From the NCBI GenBank assembly GCA_016861025.1, contig BOKO01000003.1, forward strand, positions 448,001 through 512,000: 64,000 nt of DNA, in the 5' to 3' direction. A program made the translations under genes and the position numbers. Origin of the DNA: Chloroflexota bacterium. Its GTDB lineage: Bacteria; Chloroflexota; Anaerolineae; Caldilineales; Caldilineaceae. A model generated the notes under the pieces. The model ran no database searches. It had not been told where the DNA came from and was given only the letters and a program-made list of their open reading frames with translations. Shown here one piece after another: positions 1 to 12,366 of this stretch (its first letter is position 1; each line of letters starts with the position of its first letter).

Positions 1-1172
<1,172 letters not shown>

Positions 1173-1361
1173 CGTTCGCCTCCTTTTGCGCGCAAAACGC
1201 CTCTGACCTGACTTTATACGATGGACTGTTCGAGAAGGATTGCAGTGCAGTATACTCAAGGTTCATATTTGTCACAATCCGCACAGAACCCAACGAAGGT
1301 ATGCTGGTTTTGCGCAACACCCGCAACAACAAACGCCACGTTAACAGACAAGGACAGATAC

Positions 1362-2442
1362 GTGACCATCGATCTCAAATTCTACGAAGAAGACTGGCAG
1401 CGGATTGCTCAATCTTGGAACGCATTCTGGGCTGGGGAGCTGGATCGCCCTATCGTGATGCTTGAGATTGCTACTGGCAGTTTTGGGCAAGATTTCGTGA
1501 ATTGGACGCCGTACATACCGGCGGCGCTACAGAACCTCTCTATCGACGAATTGCTCGACCGCGAACAGGTGCGGCTCGAGCAGATGCGCTGGTATGGCGA
1601 CGCTTTTCCCAAGTGGTGGCTCAATTATGGGCCGGGCATTGTTGCTGGCTTTCTGGGCACCAACGTTCATGCAGTGCCCGATACGGTTTGGTTCTCTCCA
1701 GCGCACCAGACACCCATCGAGGAACTGGCGCTCACTTATGATCCAACGAATCGCTGGTGGCGTTCGGTGCAGGAAGTGGCGCAGCGTGCGATTACTCGAT
1801 GGGGCAGCGCAGTGTGCATCGGGCAAACCGATCTCGGCGGCAATCTGGATATTCTCGCCAGCATGGTCACCACCGAGCAGTTGCTCTATGACGTGATGGA
1901 TTATCCAGATGCAGTGGTGCGCCAGGTTGCAACCATCACCACGCTTTGGCAGCGCTATTATGACGAGTTAGAAGCTGTCATCAGTCACGCCGGGCGCGGT
2001 TCAACCAATTGGGGGCCGCTATGGGCGCCACAGCGCAGCTATATGCTGCAAAGCGACTTTTCTTACATGCTCTCACCAGCTATGTTTGAGCGTTTTGTGT
2101 TGCCTGACCTGGAAAGCTGTTGTGCAGCGCTGGATTATCCCTTCTATCACCTCGACGGCAAAGGACAGATTCCGCACGTGCCTCATCTGCTTGGCATCGA
2201 GCGCCTGCGCGGGATTCAGTGGCAGCCCGGCGCAGGACAGCCACTCGGCCATCACTGGTTACCGCTGCTCAAACAGATTCGCGACGGCAAGAAACTCTGC
2301 CAGGTCTACGTTCCACCCGAAGGCGCGCTGACGATCGTGCGAGAGTTGGGTGGCAAGGGCTTCATCCTCGCCATCGACCCGCCAACCCTGACCGAGGCGG
2401 AAGCTGAAGATTTTCTGCGCGTGCTCGCCGCAGAAGGTGGCT

Positions 2443-2459
<17 letters not shown>
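1362..2459 (+). CDS. Uroporphyrinogen decarboxylase-like (URO-D/CIMS fold) protein
   Basis: A 365-residue protein resembling the uroporphyrinogen-III decarboxylase-like family outside true HemE. Family features are the Trp-rich N-terminal half, the central IGQTDLGGNLDILA segment, and the C-terminal FYHLDGKG and GIQWQPGAG stretches. HemE decarboxylates porphyrinogen, but members like this often sit in sugar or methyl-transfer clusters and have unknown substrates. An ATG exists upstream at 1221, but I prefer the GTG at 1362 because AAGGA precedes it at about 7 bases and homology-like sequence starts there. Its tail overlaps the convergent isomerase gene by 17 bp. Its position beside sugar oxidoreductases suggests a catabolic rather than heme role; that is inference. 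Confidence 0.75.
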
Positions 2460-3255
<796 letters not shown>

Positions 3256-3280
3256 CGTTTGGTCTCCCTATTGATACTGC

Positions 3281-3399
3281 GTAGGTGCGGCTGCGAGCCG
3301 CACAGTCTCGGTCGAACAGGTCCCGGTCAAACAGTAGGCGCGGCTCTCAGCCGCACTGTCTCGGTCAGACAGGAATGTGCGATTGAGAACCGCACCTAC
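3281..3399. repeat. Hairpin repeat family A, three-hairpin copy
   Basis: Three imperfect palindromes of the form GCGGCT-nnn-AGCCGC or related, bounded by GTAGGTGCGG at the left and CGCACCTAC at the right, with interspersed CAGTCTCGGTC motifs. This is the same family as the large array at 10571-11316 and the solo copies at 4506-4570 and 45661-45745. Its right end overlaps the neighbouring oxidoreductase: the TAG stop (3398-3396) is formed by the terminal CTAC of the repeat. Confidence 0.85.
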
Positions 3400-4388
3400 T
3401 TTACATACACGACCGTCTCGTTTTCCAGCGATTCGATGGCGGCGGCGAGCACCTTCTGCGCAGCTAAGCCGTCGGCGCCGGAGCCGTCGATCTCTTCCGG
3501 TTTGGCGCCCGCGGTGAGCTGTTCCAGAAAGCGATGCTGGCGGTTGAGAAAGGTCTCCTCGAAGTCGCGCATCCCGCCGAAGACCGGATTGGTGTAGACG
3601 CGCTTTTCCAGATCGCCCGCCGGGTAGAGCGTGACCTCGCGGTACATATCCTCGATCACGAAGCGCCCTTTCGTGCCCGCCACTTCGCAGCGTTCCATCG
3701 GATGGCCGCGCTCGATGTCGTAGCTGCCGGTGAGCGTGCCGACGACGCCGTTCTTGAAGCGCATGTTGAAGGTGGCGGTCGACCAGATTTTGCGTCCCGG
3801 CGCTTTGGTGGCGAAGCACTGCACCGCCTCCACGTCGCCGCAGAAGTGGCGCATGATGTCGACCGTGTGCGGATGCAGCGCCTTGATCTGGAAGTAGGGC
3901 GAGCTTTCACGCGGGTTCATGATCCACATGCTCATGTTGACAAAGAGCAAGTGCCCCAGCCGTCCCTCATTCTGCCAGCGCTTGGCGAGATAGGCGGCTG
4001 GCGTAAAGCGGTGGTTGAGATTGATGCCGTAGCACAGCCCCTTCTCGCGCGCTTTGGCGACCATCTCCTCGGCCTGGTCGATGCGGTTGGAGATCGGCTT
4101 CTCACCCAACACGTGGCAGCCCGCCTCCAGCGCCTGCATGGTGGGCAGGTAGTGGTCGCTGCCATACTCTTCGCCGCCGGTCGCCACAATGCACAGGTCA
4201 GGCGCCAGGCTGCGCAGCATCTGCTCGACATCATAAAAAGCTGGCACGCCAAACTTCGCAGCGGCGGCGTCGGCGCGCGCATGGATGATGTCGCAGACGC
4301 CGACCAGTTCCGCCAGTGGATCGGCTTTGAGCAAGCCAGCGTGCCGGTTTCCGATCGGCCCTAGACCAATCACACACGCACGAATCAT
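3396..4388 (-). CDS. Gfo/Idh/MocA family NAD(P)-dependent oxidoreductase
   Basis: A 330-residue sugar or cyclitol dehydrogenase. The N-terminal Rossmann motif VIGLGPIGNRHAG binds NAD(P), the EKPIS motif carries the conserved Lys, and the C-terminal alpha/beta domain follows (HPHTVDIMRHFCGDVE). An ATG lies six codons upstream at 4406, but GGAGG (4396-4400) falls inside that extension, 7 bases before the ATG at 4388, which fixes the start. The protein closely resembles the one at 11349-12347 along its whole length (shared EKPISN, GINLNHRF, CEV-GTKGRF), so the two look like paralogues of one duplication. The stop codon lies in a family A repeat. Confidence 0.9.
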   Translation of the reverse strand: MIRACVIGLGPIGNRHAGLLKADPLAELVGVCDIIHARADAAAAKFGVPAFYDVEQMLRSLAPDLCIVATGGEEYGSDHYLPTMQALEAGCHVLGEKPISNRIDQAEEMVAKAREKGLCYGINLNHRFTPAAYLAKRWQNEGRLGHLLFVNMSMWIMNPRESSPYFQIKALHPHTVDIMRHFCGDVEAVQCFATKAPGRKIWSTATFNMRFKNGVVGTLTGSYDIERGHPMERCEVAGTKGRFVIEDMYREVTLYPAGDLEKRVYTNPVFGGMRDFEETFLNRQHRFLEQLTAGAKPEEIDGSGADGLAAQKVLAAAIESLENETVVYVK

Positions 4389-4505
4389 CTTCTTTCCTCC
4401 AGTCATAGGGGCGAGGGACGAGTTGCGAGGGGTGACACTTGCCGACGCCTTGAAAGTTTACCTCCCCGGAAGCTTTAAGGAGTTTAAGAAATTGATTCGG
4501 TAATC

Positions 4506-4570
4506 GTAGATGCGGTTCTCAACCGCATTTCCCTGTCTGGCGAGAACGTGCGGCTAAGAGCCGCGCCTAC
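4506..4570. repeat. Hairpin repeat family A, solo copy
   Basis: Two hairpins, ATGCGGTT-ctc-AACCGCAT and GTGCGGCT-aag-AGCCGCGC, bounded by GTAG and CTAC. Just outside them is a further inverted pair, CGGTAATC and GATTACCG. The remaining bases between the genes at 4388 and 4631 show no coding potential. Confidence 0.8.
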
Positions 4571-4630
4571 ATTGATTACCGGGTCATTTTGTTAATTCTC
4601 ATAAAGCTTCTGGGAAGGTCGCAAAGTACG

Positions 4631-6013
4631 TTATATTTTATGGCCGTCTAACAGTTGACGGCGCGTCCATTCGTTGAGCAGCGGGTCTTTGGTCTCCTCC
4701 ATCCATCCAGCCAGGTCACGACGCAACGCGTGCAAACTATCGGCGCAGCCAGGGTCTATAGCGCAGTTTTGCAGCTCGCCCGGATCGACGGTCAAGTGAT
4801 ACAGCTCGTCCTCTGCTGTTGGGTTCCAGATGTACTTCCACTCACGCGTGCGCACCATGCGCTGGCTGTAGGCGCCGAACTGTGCGCCGTGATAGCTGCC
4901 AAAGACCTTGTCGCGTGGCGCTTTGCCATCGTTTGCCAGCGCAATCAGATCATAGCCGTGAAAGGTATCCGGCGCTTCAACACCGGCAACCGTGCAGAAA
5001 GTCGTCGCCAGATCGAGCGCCGCCGTGACAAAGGCGTCTGCGCGGTGTCCTGCGCGCAGGCGACCGGGCCAGCGCAGGATCAGCGGGACGCGCATCACGT
5101 CATCATACATCACGTAATGCTTGTCGATCATACCATGGCCGCCGCAGAGATCGCCGTGGTCGCTGGTGTAGACGACGAACGTCTGGTCCGCCAGCCCCAG
5201 CGCGTCCAGCTTCGCCAGGATGCGCCCGACCTGATGGTCGATCAACGCCACCACGCCGAGGTAATACGCCACGACCGGCGCCCACCGCGCCCATGTCCAA
5301 CCGTCGATGCCCCACGAGCGCAGTTGCTGGCGCTGGATCGCCGGCTTGCCTTGCAGCGGGTCGGGAAAGCTTCGCCAGGGCGGAACCTGCTCCGGCTTGA
5401 CCAGCGACGCAAACGGCTCCGGCGGCTTCGACGGCAGATGCGGCTCGTCGGAGTCCCAACGCAGGAAGAAAGGTGCATCTGCAGCGGCATACCGATCCAG
5501 CAGAGCCAGCACCTGATCGGCGCCCCAGCCCAGCGCGCTCTGCTCCGGCGTGACGCCCGTGTCCGGCTCGCCGAACCAGCCATTCGTACGCGGCGGTGGC
5601 GGCAATCCTTGCGCCGCACGCCATGCCCGATACGCCGACGCCGGGATGTAATCGTCAAAGCCCAACGCCACAGGCGACGCATCCAGCCCGATCCCCCACT
5701 TGCCGACATAGCCAAGCGTGTAGCCCGCCGCCTTGAGCGTCTGGCTGAAGGTGGGCAGATCGCCGCGCGCCGGTCGATAGCCCTCGACGCCGTCGTTGAC
5801 GAGACAGCCGTGCTGCGTGGCGTAGCAGCCAGTCATCAACGACGTGCGCGCCGGCATACAGACGCCGATGGGACAGAAGGCGTGGGTAAAGTTCACGCCT
5901 TCCGCCGCCAGCCTGTCCAGGTTGGGCGTGTGCGCCGCCGGATGCCCGTTGACGCCGATACAATCAAAGCGATGCTGATCGACGTGGATCAGCAGGATGT
6001 TGGGTGGTTGCAA
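4631..6013 (-). CDS. Sulfatase with formylglycine Cys (arylsulfatase/choline-sulfatase type)
   Basis: A 460-residue sulfatase that should hydrolyse a sulfate ester. The signature CMPARTSLMTG begins at C52, the residue a formylglycine-generating enzyme converts to the catalytic formylglycine. Metal-binding regions are the N-terminal LLIHVDQHRFD, TSDHGDLCGGHG and the Lys/His segment that follows. No maturase is in the window. The only in-frame start is the TTG at 6013; an in-frame TGA lies about 36 bases upstream and no good ribosome binding site is seen. No signal peptide is visible, so a cytoplasmic location is likely. It sits between a dioxygenase and an oxidoreductase, close to a sulfotransferase and a second sulfatase-fold gene. 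Confidence 0.9.
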   Translation of the reverse strand: MQPPNILLIHVDQHRFDCIGVNGHPAAHTPNLDRLAAEGVNFTHAFCPIGVCMPARTSLMTGCYATQHGCLVNDGVEGYRPARGDLPTFSQTLKAAGYTLGYVGKWGIGLDASPVALGFDDYIPASAYRAWRAAQGLPPPPRTNGWFGEPDTGVTPEQSALGWGADQVLALLDRYAAADAPFFLRWDSDEPHLPSKPPEPFASLVKPEQVPPWRSFPDPLQGKPAIQRQQLRSWGIDGWTWARWAPVVAYYLGVVALIDHQVGRILAKLDALGLADQTFVVYTSDHGDLCGGHGMIDKHYVMYDDVMRVPLILRWPGRLRAGHRADAFVTAALDLATTFCTVAGVEAPDTFHGYDLIALANDGKAPRDKVFGSYHGAQFGAYSQRMVRTREWKYIWNPTAEDELYHLTVDPGELQNCAIDPGCADSLHALRRDLAGWMEETKDPLLNEWTRRQLLDGHKI

Positions 6014-6016
6014 AGG

Positions 6017-6118
6017 TTGTGTTGCGTGTTGCGTGTTGCGTGTTTCGTGTCACGTGTTGCGTATCACGTGGTGCGTGTTGCGTATTTCGTGAACAAGGCA
6101 CGCAACACGAAACACACG
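6017..6118. repeat. Repeat family B (GTGTTGCGTG-type quasi-palindrome)
   Basis: A run of variants of GTGTTGCGT and CGTGTTTCGTG on the left, answered by ACGCAACACGAAACAC on the right, so the whole block can fold on itself. The same family occurs at 6936-7010, 30070-30166 and, in diverged form, 60735-60799. It fills the gap between the dioxygenase stop and the sulfatase start. Confidence 0.75.
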
Positions 6119-6125
6119 TCAGCAA

Positions 6126-6920
6126 TTACTCTTCAACGGTTGGATAGACTTTCGGGAAGTATTTCCCTTTCAGAATCTCGCCGTCCGCCACCTCGACGTA
6201 GGGCTTCATCACATGGTTGCCGCTGGCGACGTAGCGCGTCTCGCCGGTCATGTAGTGCAGGGCGATGGCGCGGCGCGGGCGGCCGCTCTTGTTGGCGTGG
6301 CTACCATGCCAGGTTAGCGCGTGGTGATAGTGCACCTCGCCCTTCTTCACCGGGCAGCGGATGACCTTGATCTCGTGGCCATTAAATTCCGCGGGCATGT
6401 CCTCGTAGTTCTTGAGCGTGTGCAGAAAGTCGATGTTGTTGCCCCACAGGTGCGAGCCGGGCACCATGCTCATGCAGCCGTTGTCCTCGTCGGCGTCGTC
6501 GAGCGCCACCCACGCCGTCACCTCGGTCATCGGCTGGATGATGGGCCAGTAGGGCGCGTCCTGATGCCACATGTTGACGCCGCCGATCTGCGCCGGTTTG
6601 TATTGAATCTGGTCGTGCCAGATGCGCAGCTCGCTGGCGTCGGTGAGCTGCGCCAGCCCTTTCGTGATCTTGGGGTGGCTGATGAGCTTGTGAAAGGGCG
6701 GGCTGGACATCCAGATGTCGACGATCTGCCACACGGGCGATGATTCATCCCTGGACAGGTTGCGCACCAACACGGGTTGCGGAATGTCGGTGCGGTCGCG
6801 TTCCTCGATGGTGCGCATGATCTCGGCGCGCAGCACCTCCACCTCATCGTCGTTGAGCACCTGCCCGCCGTTGACGTAGCCATTGGCCTTGAAATAGTCG
6901 ATCTGTGATTGGGTGAGCAT
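6126..6920 (-). CDS. Phytanoyl-CoA dioxygenase (PhyH) family oxygenase
   Basis: A 264-residue Fe(II)/2-oxoglutarate-dependent oxygenase that should hydroxylate a small molecule. The iron-binding triad is visible as H119 and D121 in WHQDAPYW and H205 in LTWHGSH, with R214 (SGRPRR) as the likely 2-oxoglutarate ligand. A longer open frame extends upstream to 7367, but AAGGAGG at a 9-base spacing marks the ATG at 6920, and the longer frame would overlap the upstream sulfatase-like gene. Members of this family in sugar and sulfonate clusters often oxidise glycans, alkyl sulfates or modified lipids. A role in alkyl-sulfate or sulfated-glycan use is inferred from the flanking sulfatases and sulfotransferase. 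Confidence 0.88.
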   Translation of the reverse strand: MLTQSQIDYFKANGYVNGGQVLNDDEVEVLRAEIMRTIEERDRTDIPQPVLVRNLSRDESSPVWQIVDIWMSSPPFHKLISHPKITKGLAQLTDASELRIWHDQIQYKPAQIGGVNMWHQDAPYWPIIQPMTEVTAWVALDDADEDNGCMSMVPGSHLWGNNIDFLHTLKNYEDMPAEFNGHEIKVIRCPVKKGEVHYHHALTWHGSHANKSGRPRRAIALHYMTGETRYVASGNHVMKPYVEVADGEILKGKYFPKVYPTVEE

Positions 6921-6935
6921 TGTTAGGTTCCTCCT

Positions 6936-7009
6936 TGTTGCGTGTTGCGTGGTGCGTGTTACGTGTTGCGTGCGATTTCGCCCGCTGACGCAACACGAAA
7001 CACGCAACA

Positions 7010-7010
<1 letters not shown>
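6936..7010. repeat. Repeat family B, second copy
   Basis: Left half TGTTGCGTGTTGCGTG with variants, right half ACGCAACACGAAACACGCAA. The right edge abuts the upstream gene: the last base of the palindrome is also the last base of that gene's TAG stop. Confidence 0.75.
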
Positions 7011-8410
<1,400 letters not shown>

Positions 8411-8452
8411 TGTGTGTTCCTTCCCAGACAATTGTGTCGATAAAGGTCAAAT

Positions 8453-8533
8453 GGAACGCAGAATTTGCGGATTAGGCGGATTTTCGCGGATTCAATCCGC
8501 GTTGATCCGCCAAAATCCGCGTCATGCGCGTTC
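8453..8533. repeat. Repeat family C (GCGGATT quasi-palindrome)
   Basis: A roughly 80-bp imperfect inverted repeat built of GCGGATT on the left and AATCCGC on the right, with outer arms GGAACGC and GCGTTC. The right end reaches the first base of the neighbouring sulfotransferase stop (TAG, 8535-8533). Related copies are at 9350-9419 and 36875-36964. Confidence 0.75.
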
Positions 8534-9324
8534 TATCCCGGAATGTCGTAGCCAAATTCGCGCATCCCTTCCTCCAAAAAGTCAAAGTAGCTGGCGCCTT
8601 CGGCGCGGTCGTACCGTCCGACTGCTTCCCGGCGCACGATGATGCGTCCCAGCGGGATGCCCAGATACGCCTCCAGCCGCGCCAGCGTCGCCTCCTGGTG
8701 GTTGACAAAATCCTCGAAGCGCACGGCGATCCAGTTGGCGGGCTTGGGCGTGGCGGCGACGATGGCGTGCTGGTATTGCCAGGAAACCGCGCGGCGCACG
8801 CGCCAGACGAGCTCCTCGAACTGTTCGGGCGTGGCGGCTTCAACCAGCGCGGGATAGCGGTCGCGCAGTAGCTGCTCGGCATCGGGCTGTGGCACGCCAA
8901 AATCGCCCAGGTCGTCGGTGAGGTGGCGTGACAGGATGTTGTCGCGCGGGTTGCGCACCCAGTGAATGTACTTGATGTCGGGAAACATGCGCACGATCCA
9001 CGGAAAGACCAGCGTGGTTTCGGGAATCTTCCACCCCTTGTGCTCGTCCTTCGCCGCCAGCACCTTTTTCAGATATTCGTGGATCAGGTCGGTGAACTCC
9101 TGCGGGATCGGCATGGTGTGCAGCGCGCTGAAATCCCACTCCAGCCCGCCCTTCCATTCGACATGGCGCGCCAGCACGCGGCAGGCGTCGTACATCGCCT
9201 GCGGCGGCAGCAGATCGCCGGATCGGTTGAGCGGCTCACCCATGAAAACGTTGCTGGCGATCAGCGTGTGGGAAATCGCGCGCGTCCCGCCATGCCCGCG
9301 CCCGATAATTGTGATCAGAGACAT
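8533..9324 (-). CDS. Sulfotransferase family protein
   Basis: A 263-residue protein with the P-loop-like 5'-phosphosulfate binding motif GRGHGGTRAIS (about residues 8-18) and a 3'-phosphate binding segment YIHWVRNPRDNILSRH. These are the two PAPS contacts of sulfotransferases, which move sulfate from PAPS to an acceptor hydroxyl or amine. The ATG at 9324 opens a protein without signal peptide, so it is probably cytoplasmic. It lies in a run with two sulfatase-fold genes and a PhyH-type oxygenase, which suggests building or remodelling of a sulfated compound as well as its breakdown. The acceptor is unknown. Confidence 0.8.
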   Translation of the reverse strand: MSLITIIGRGHGGTRAISHTLIASNVFMGEPLNRSGDLLPPQAMYDACRVLARHVEWKGGLEWDFSALHTMPIPQEFTDLIHEYLKKVLAAKDEHKGWKIPETTLVFPWIVRMFPDIKYIHWVRNPRDNILSRHLTDDLGDFGVPQPDAEQLLRDRYPALVEAATPEQFEELVWRVRRAVSWQYQHAIVAATPKPANWIAVRFEDFVNHQEATLARLEAYLGIPLGRIIVRREAVGRYDRAEGASYFDFLEEGMREFGYDIPG

Positions 9325-9349
9325 TGCACGTGCCTTCTACAATAGACCG

Positions 9350-9419
9350 CGGATGACGCGGATTTGGGCGGATGAACGCGGATCAGAGCAGCGAAAATCC
9401 GCTCAATCCGCGTCATCCA
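9350..9419. repeat. Repeat family C, second copy
   Basis: Left arm GGATGACGCGGATT, right arm AATCCGCGTCATCC, with further GCGGAT/ATCCGC pairs inside. It fills the gap between the sulfotransferase and the next upstream oxidoreductase and could act as a transcript-stabilising or terminating hairpin. Confidence 0.75.
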
Positions 9420-9439
9420 CAGTCGATTCAACTTCATGT

Positions 9440-10498
9440 TCATGCGACCAGTGGGAAGTGAATCCGCCGCCCCTCGCGCGCCGAGCGATAGGCGCCCAGC
9501 ACCATCTCGACCGACACGCGCCCGTCGTATGTCGTGGTCGGCGGCGGCTGGTCGTGCAGGATGCAATCGACAAAGGCGCGCGGCACGGCGGCGATGCGTT
9601 CGGCGTGGCTGGTGGGAATGGCGATGCCTTGATCCTGCCAGTGGTTATCGCCGCGCGCGAAGAACTTGAGCGCAATCGGGTGTGGCGGCAGCGGGCCATT
9701 GGTCGAGACCAGGTCGTCGTGGTTCTGGATGATCACGCCCTGGTCGCCGTAGACTTCGGTCGTGTTCTCACCCGCCAGCGTCACCGAGGAGTTGACCAGC
9801 TCCGCCATGGCGCCGCTGGCATAGCGATAGATGGCGACGCCGGTGTCGTCGGGCGCAACGTCGGTGATCGTGTTGTCGATCTCCGCCATCACGCTGATCG
9901 GGCACCCCAACAGCCAGTGTAGAAAGTCGGTGGCGTGGCTGGCGTCGTCCATGAACATGCCCATGTTCTTGTGCGGGTCGAGATGCCAGCGCGTTGGCCC
10001 ATTGACAAAGCCCTCGTTGAAGAGCACCGGGATGCAGTGCCGCCGGCGCACCAGGCTGATCCGCCCGACCGCGCCGCTGTCGATCAGCGCCTTGATGCGT
10101 TGGTTCGACGGGTCATGGCGCATCTGATACGCCATCATGAACTTGACGCCCGCCGCCTCCACCGCCTGGATCATGCGGTCGCACTCCGCCAGCGTCAGCG
10201 CCATCGGCTTCTGGCAGAGGATATGCTTGCCTGCCGCAGCCGCCGCCAGCACCATCTCGGCGTGGCGGTTCGTCTCGCAGGTGACGATCACCGCGTGTAC
10301 AGCCGGGTCGTCGAGCAGGTCTTCCAGATGCGGCGAGTAGCGCATCGCATACTTTGCCGCCGCCGCTTTGCCACGCTCCTCATCGTCATCCCAGCAGGCG
10401 ACCAGCTCGACATCCGCAAAGGTTGCCAGCCGGTCGCAATAGAGATTGGCATGGCCGTGCGCAAAGCTGATCACGCCAAGACCGAGTTTCGTTGTCAT
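9440..10498 (-). CDS. Gfo/Idh/MocA family oxidoreductase
   Basis: A 352-residue predicted sugar dehydrogenase. The N-terminus VISFAHGHANLYC replaces the usual GxGxxG, and the catalytic Lys motif is CQKPMAL rather than EKP, so it belongs to a divergent branch of the family. The C-terminal domain keeps the conserved H-rich segment around DDASHATDFLHWLLG. The ATG at 10498 has only a weak ribosome binding site. The protein differs clearly from the closely paired paralogues at 3396 and 11349 and probably acts on another substrate. It is the first gene downstream of the large hairpin array. Confidence 0.87.
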   Translation of the reverse strand: MTTKLGLGVISFAHGHANLYCDRLATFADVELVACWDDDEERGKAAAAKYAMRYSPHLEDLLDDPAVHAVIVTCETNRHAEMVLAAAAAGKHILCQKPMALTLAECDRMIQAVEAAGVKFMMAYQMRHDPSNQRIKALIDSGAVGRISLVRRRHCIPVLFNEGFVNGPTRWHLDPHKNMGMFMDDASHATDFLHWLLGCPISVMAEIDNTITDVAPDDTGVAIYRYASGAMAELVNSSVTLAGENTTEVYGDQGVIIQNHDDLVSTNGPLPPHPIALKFFARGDNHWQDQGIAIPTSHAERIAAVPRAFVDCILHDQPPPTTTYDGRVSVEMVLGAYRSAREGRRIHFPLVA

Positions 10499-10570
10499 CC
10501 GCGCTCACACTTTCGTTCGCTCCACCCGACGCGCCGATAAGTCATGAAGATTGGCAAAAAAGCCCAAATG

Positions 10571-11316
10571 ATGCGGTTACGAACCGCATTTTCTTGTCTG
10601 GCTCCCGTAGACGCCGCTCGCAGCGGCGTGGTCTTGTCCGCCCAATCACGCCCATCCAGCCCAACACATTCTCCAATCGAGACCGTGCGGCTGAGAGCCG
10701 CCCCTACTGCACCCCCGTAGACGCCGCTCGCAGCGGCGTGGTCTTGTCCACCCAATCACACCCATCCAGCCCAATCCATTCGTCAATCGAGACCGTGCGG
10801 CTAAGAGCCGCGCCTACCGCCCCCCCGTAGACGCCGCTCGCAGCGGCGTGGTCTTGTCCACCCAATCACGCCCATCCAGCCCAATCCATTCGTCAATCGA
10901 GACCGTGCGGCTAAGAGCCGCGCCTACCGCCCCCCCCCGTAGACGCCGCTGCGAGCGGCGTGGTCTTGTCCGCCCAATCACGCCCATCCAGCCCAACACA
11001 TTCTCCAACCGAGACCGTGCGGCTGAGAGCCGCACCTACCGCACCCCGTAGACGCCGCTCGCAGCGGCGTGGTCTTGTCCGCCCAATCACGCCCATCCAG
11101 CCCAATCCATTCGTCAATCGAGACCGTGCGGCTAAGAGCCGCGCCTACCGCCCCCCCCCGTAGACGCCGCTCGCAGCGGCGTGGTCTTGTCCGCCCAATC
11201 ACGCCCATCCAGCCCAACACTTTCTCCAACCGAGACCGTGCGGCTCTTAGCCGCACCTACCGCACCCCCGTAGACGCCGCTCGCAGCGGCGTGATCTTGC
11301 TGAGAGCCGCGCCTAC
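10571..11316. repeat. Tandem array of ~110-bp double-hairpin repeats (family A)
   Basis: A leading hairpin (10571-10589) is followed by six near-identical units starting at 10607, 10717, 10827, 10939, 11048 and 11160, and a truncated seventh from 11270. Spacings are 109-112 bp. Each unit opens with GTAG and the hairpin ACGCCGCT-cgc-AGCGGCGT, continues through a conserved linker of about 50 bases (CCCAATCACGCCCATCCAGC is its core), and closes with a GCGGCT-nnn-AGCCGC hairpin and CTAC, then a C-run of variable length. Unit 4 has the first loop inverted (gcg instead of cgc), and unit 6 has the second loop inverted (ctt instead of aag). The short open frames inside mirror the repetition and are not genes. 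The whole 850-bp gap 10499-11348 holds only this array. Confidence 0.93.
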
Positions 11317-11348
11317 GATCACCCAATTACCTGTCGCCTCGCAACTCC

Positions 11349-12347
11349 TCACACCACCGGCACTTCCTCAGCGCGCCCGGTCTGGAACGAGCGGATCGCC
11401 GCCTCGATGATCTCCTGCACGGCCAGCCCTTCATGACCCGACGCCTCCAGTTGCTCACGCGGGACGCCGGCGCTCACCTGCTCCAGGAAGCGATGGATGC
11501 GGTTGCTGAAGGTGGCGTTGAAGCCGCTCAGCCCGCCCATGATGCTGTTGCGGATCACGGTGAGTTCATCTGAGTTGCGCGGGTAGAGGGTCAGCTCCTC
11601 GTAAAGGTTGTCGAGCACAAAGCGCCCCTTCGTCCCCATCACCTCACAACGCTCCAGGTTGTGGCGCGGATTGGCGTCGTAGCTGCCGGTGAGATGACCG
11701 ACGACGCCGTTGGCAAATTGCAAATTCACCTGCACGTTGGAGTAGCAGATGCGTCCCGGCGCCCGGTTGAAAAACGCATGGACGCGTTCCACATCGCCGC
11801 AGAAGTAACGCATGATGTCCAGCGAATGCGGATGCAGCGCGCGGATGTGGAACCAGGGCGAAGTCTCGTTGGGGTTGCCGATCCACATCGTCATGTTGAT
11901 CAGCAACAGGTCGCCCAGCCGCCCCTCCTCCACCCACTGCTTCGCCTTCGCCGCCGGCGGCACGAAGCGATGGTTGAGGTTAATGCCGTAATATACGCCC
12001 TTCTCATCAGCCTTCGCCACCATCTGCCGCGCCTTTTCGATCTCGTTGGAGATCGGCTTCTCGCCCAGCACGTTCAGCCCGGCTTCCAGACATTGCATCG
12101 TCGGCTCGAAGTGATCGCCGCCGTTTTCCACGCCCGCCGAGCAGATGCTGACGACATCCAATTGCTCATGCTTGAGCATCTCCTCAACGCTGTAATAGGC
12201 GCGCACGCCGTAGCGCGCGGCGGCTTTGTCGGCGCGCTCTTTGATGATGTCGCACACGGCAACCAGCTCCGCCAGCGGGTCGGCTTGATAGACCGGCGCG
12301 TGCGTGTTGCCGATGTTGCCCATGCCGACGACGGCTACTTTCAACAT
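11349..12347 (-). CDS. Gfo/Idh/MocA family NAD(P)-dependent oxidoreductase
   Basis: A 332-residue dehydrogenase with Rossmann motif VVGMGNIGNTHAP, the EKPISN catalytic Lys motif, and the conserved His region ALHPHSLDIMRYFCGD. It is a full-length paralogue of the protein at 3396-4388. GAGGAG sits a few bases before the ATG at 12347. It directly follows the GT-C-like membrane protein gene at a gap of 19 bases, so it may be the last gene of the ABC transporter operon. A role in oxidising a released sugar is inferred from this context. Confidence 0.9.
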   Translation of the reverse strand: MLKVAVVGMGNIGNTHAPVYQADPLAELVAVCDIIKERADKAAARYGVRAYYSVEEMLKHEQLDVVSICSAGVENGGDHFEPTMQCLEAGLNVLGEKPISNEIEKARQMVAKADEKGVYYGINLNHRFVPPAAKAKQWVEEGRLGDLLLINMTMWIGNPNETSPWFHIRALHPHSLDIMRYFCGDVERVHAFFNRAPGRICYSNVQVNLQFANGVVGHLTGSYDANPRHNLERCEVMGTKGRFVLDNLYEELTLYPRNSDELTVIRNSIMGGLSGFNATFSNRIHRFLEQVSAGVPREQLEASGHEGLAVQEIIEAAIRSFQTGRAEEVPVV

Positions 12348-12366
12348 AGTTCACTCCTCAGCTTTG

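Noticed and set aside
4655..6364. A 569-residue plus-strand frame
   Set aside because: Antisense to the sulfatase, rich in Arg and without recognisable domain.
10571..11316. CRISPR array
   Set aside because: The units are about 110 bp, the sequence between hairpins is conserved rather than variable, and there is no cas gene.
10492..11410. Ten or so repeated short open frames in the hairpin array, encoding similar peptides
   Set aside because: They are the same 110-bp repeat read in different frames, on both strands, with no ribosome binding sites; the periodicity is DNA-level.
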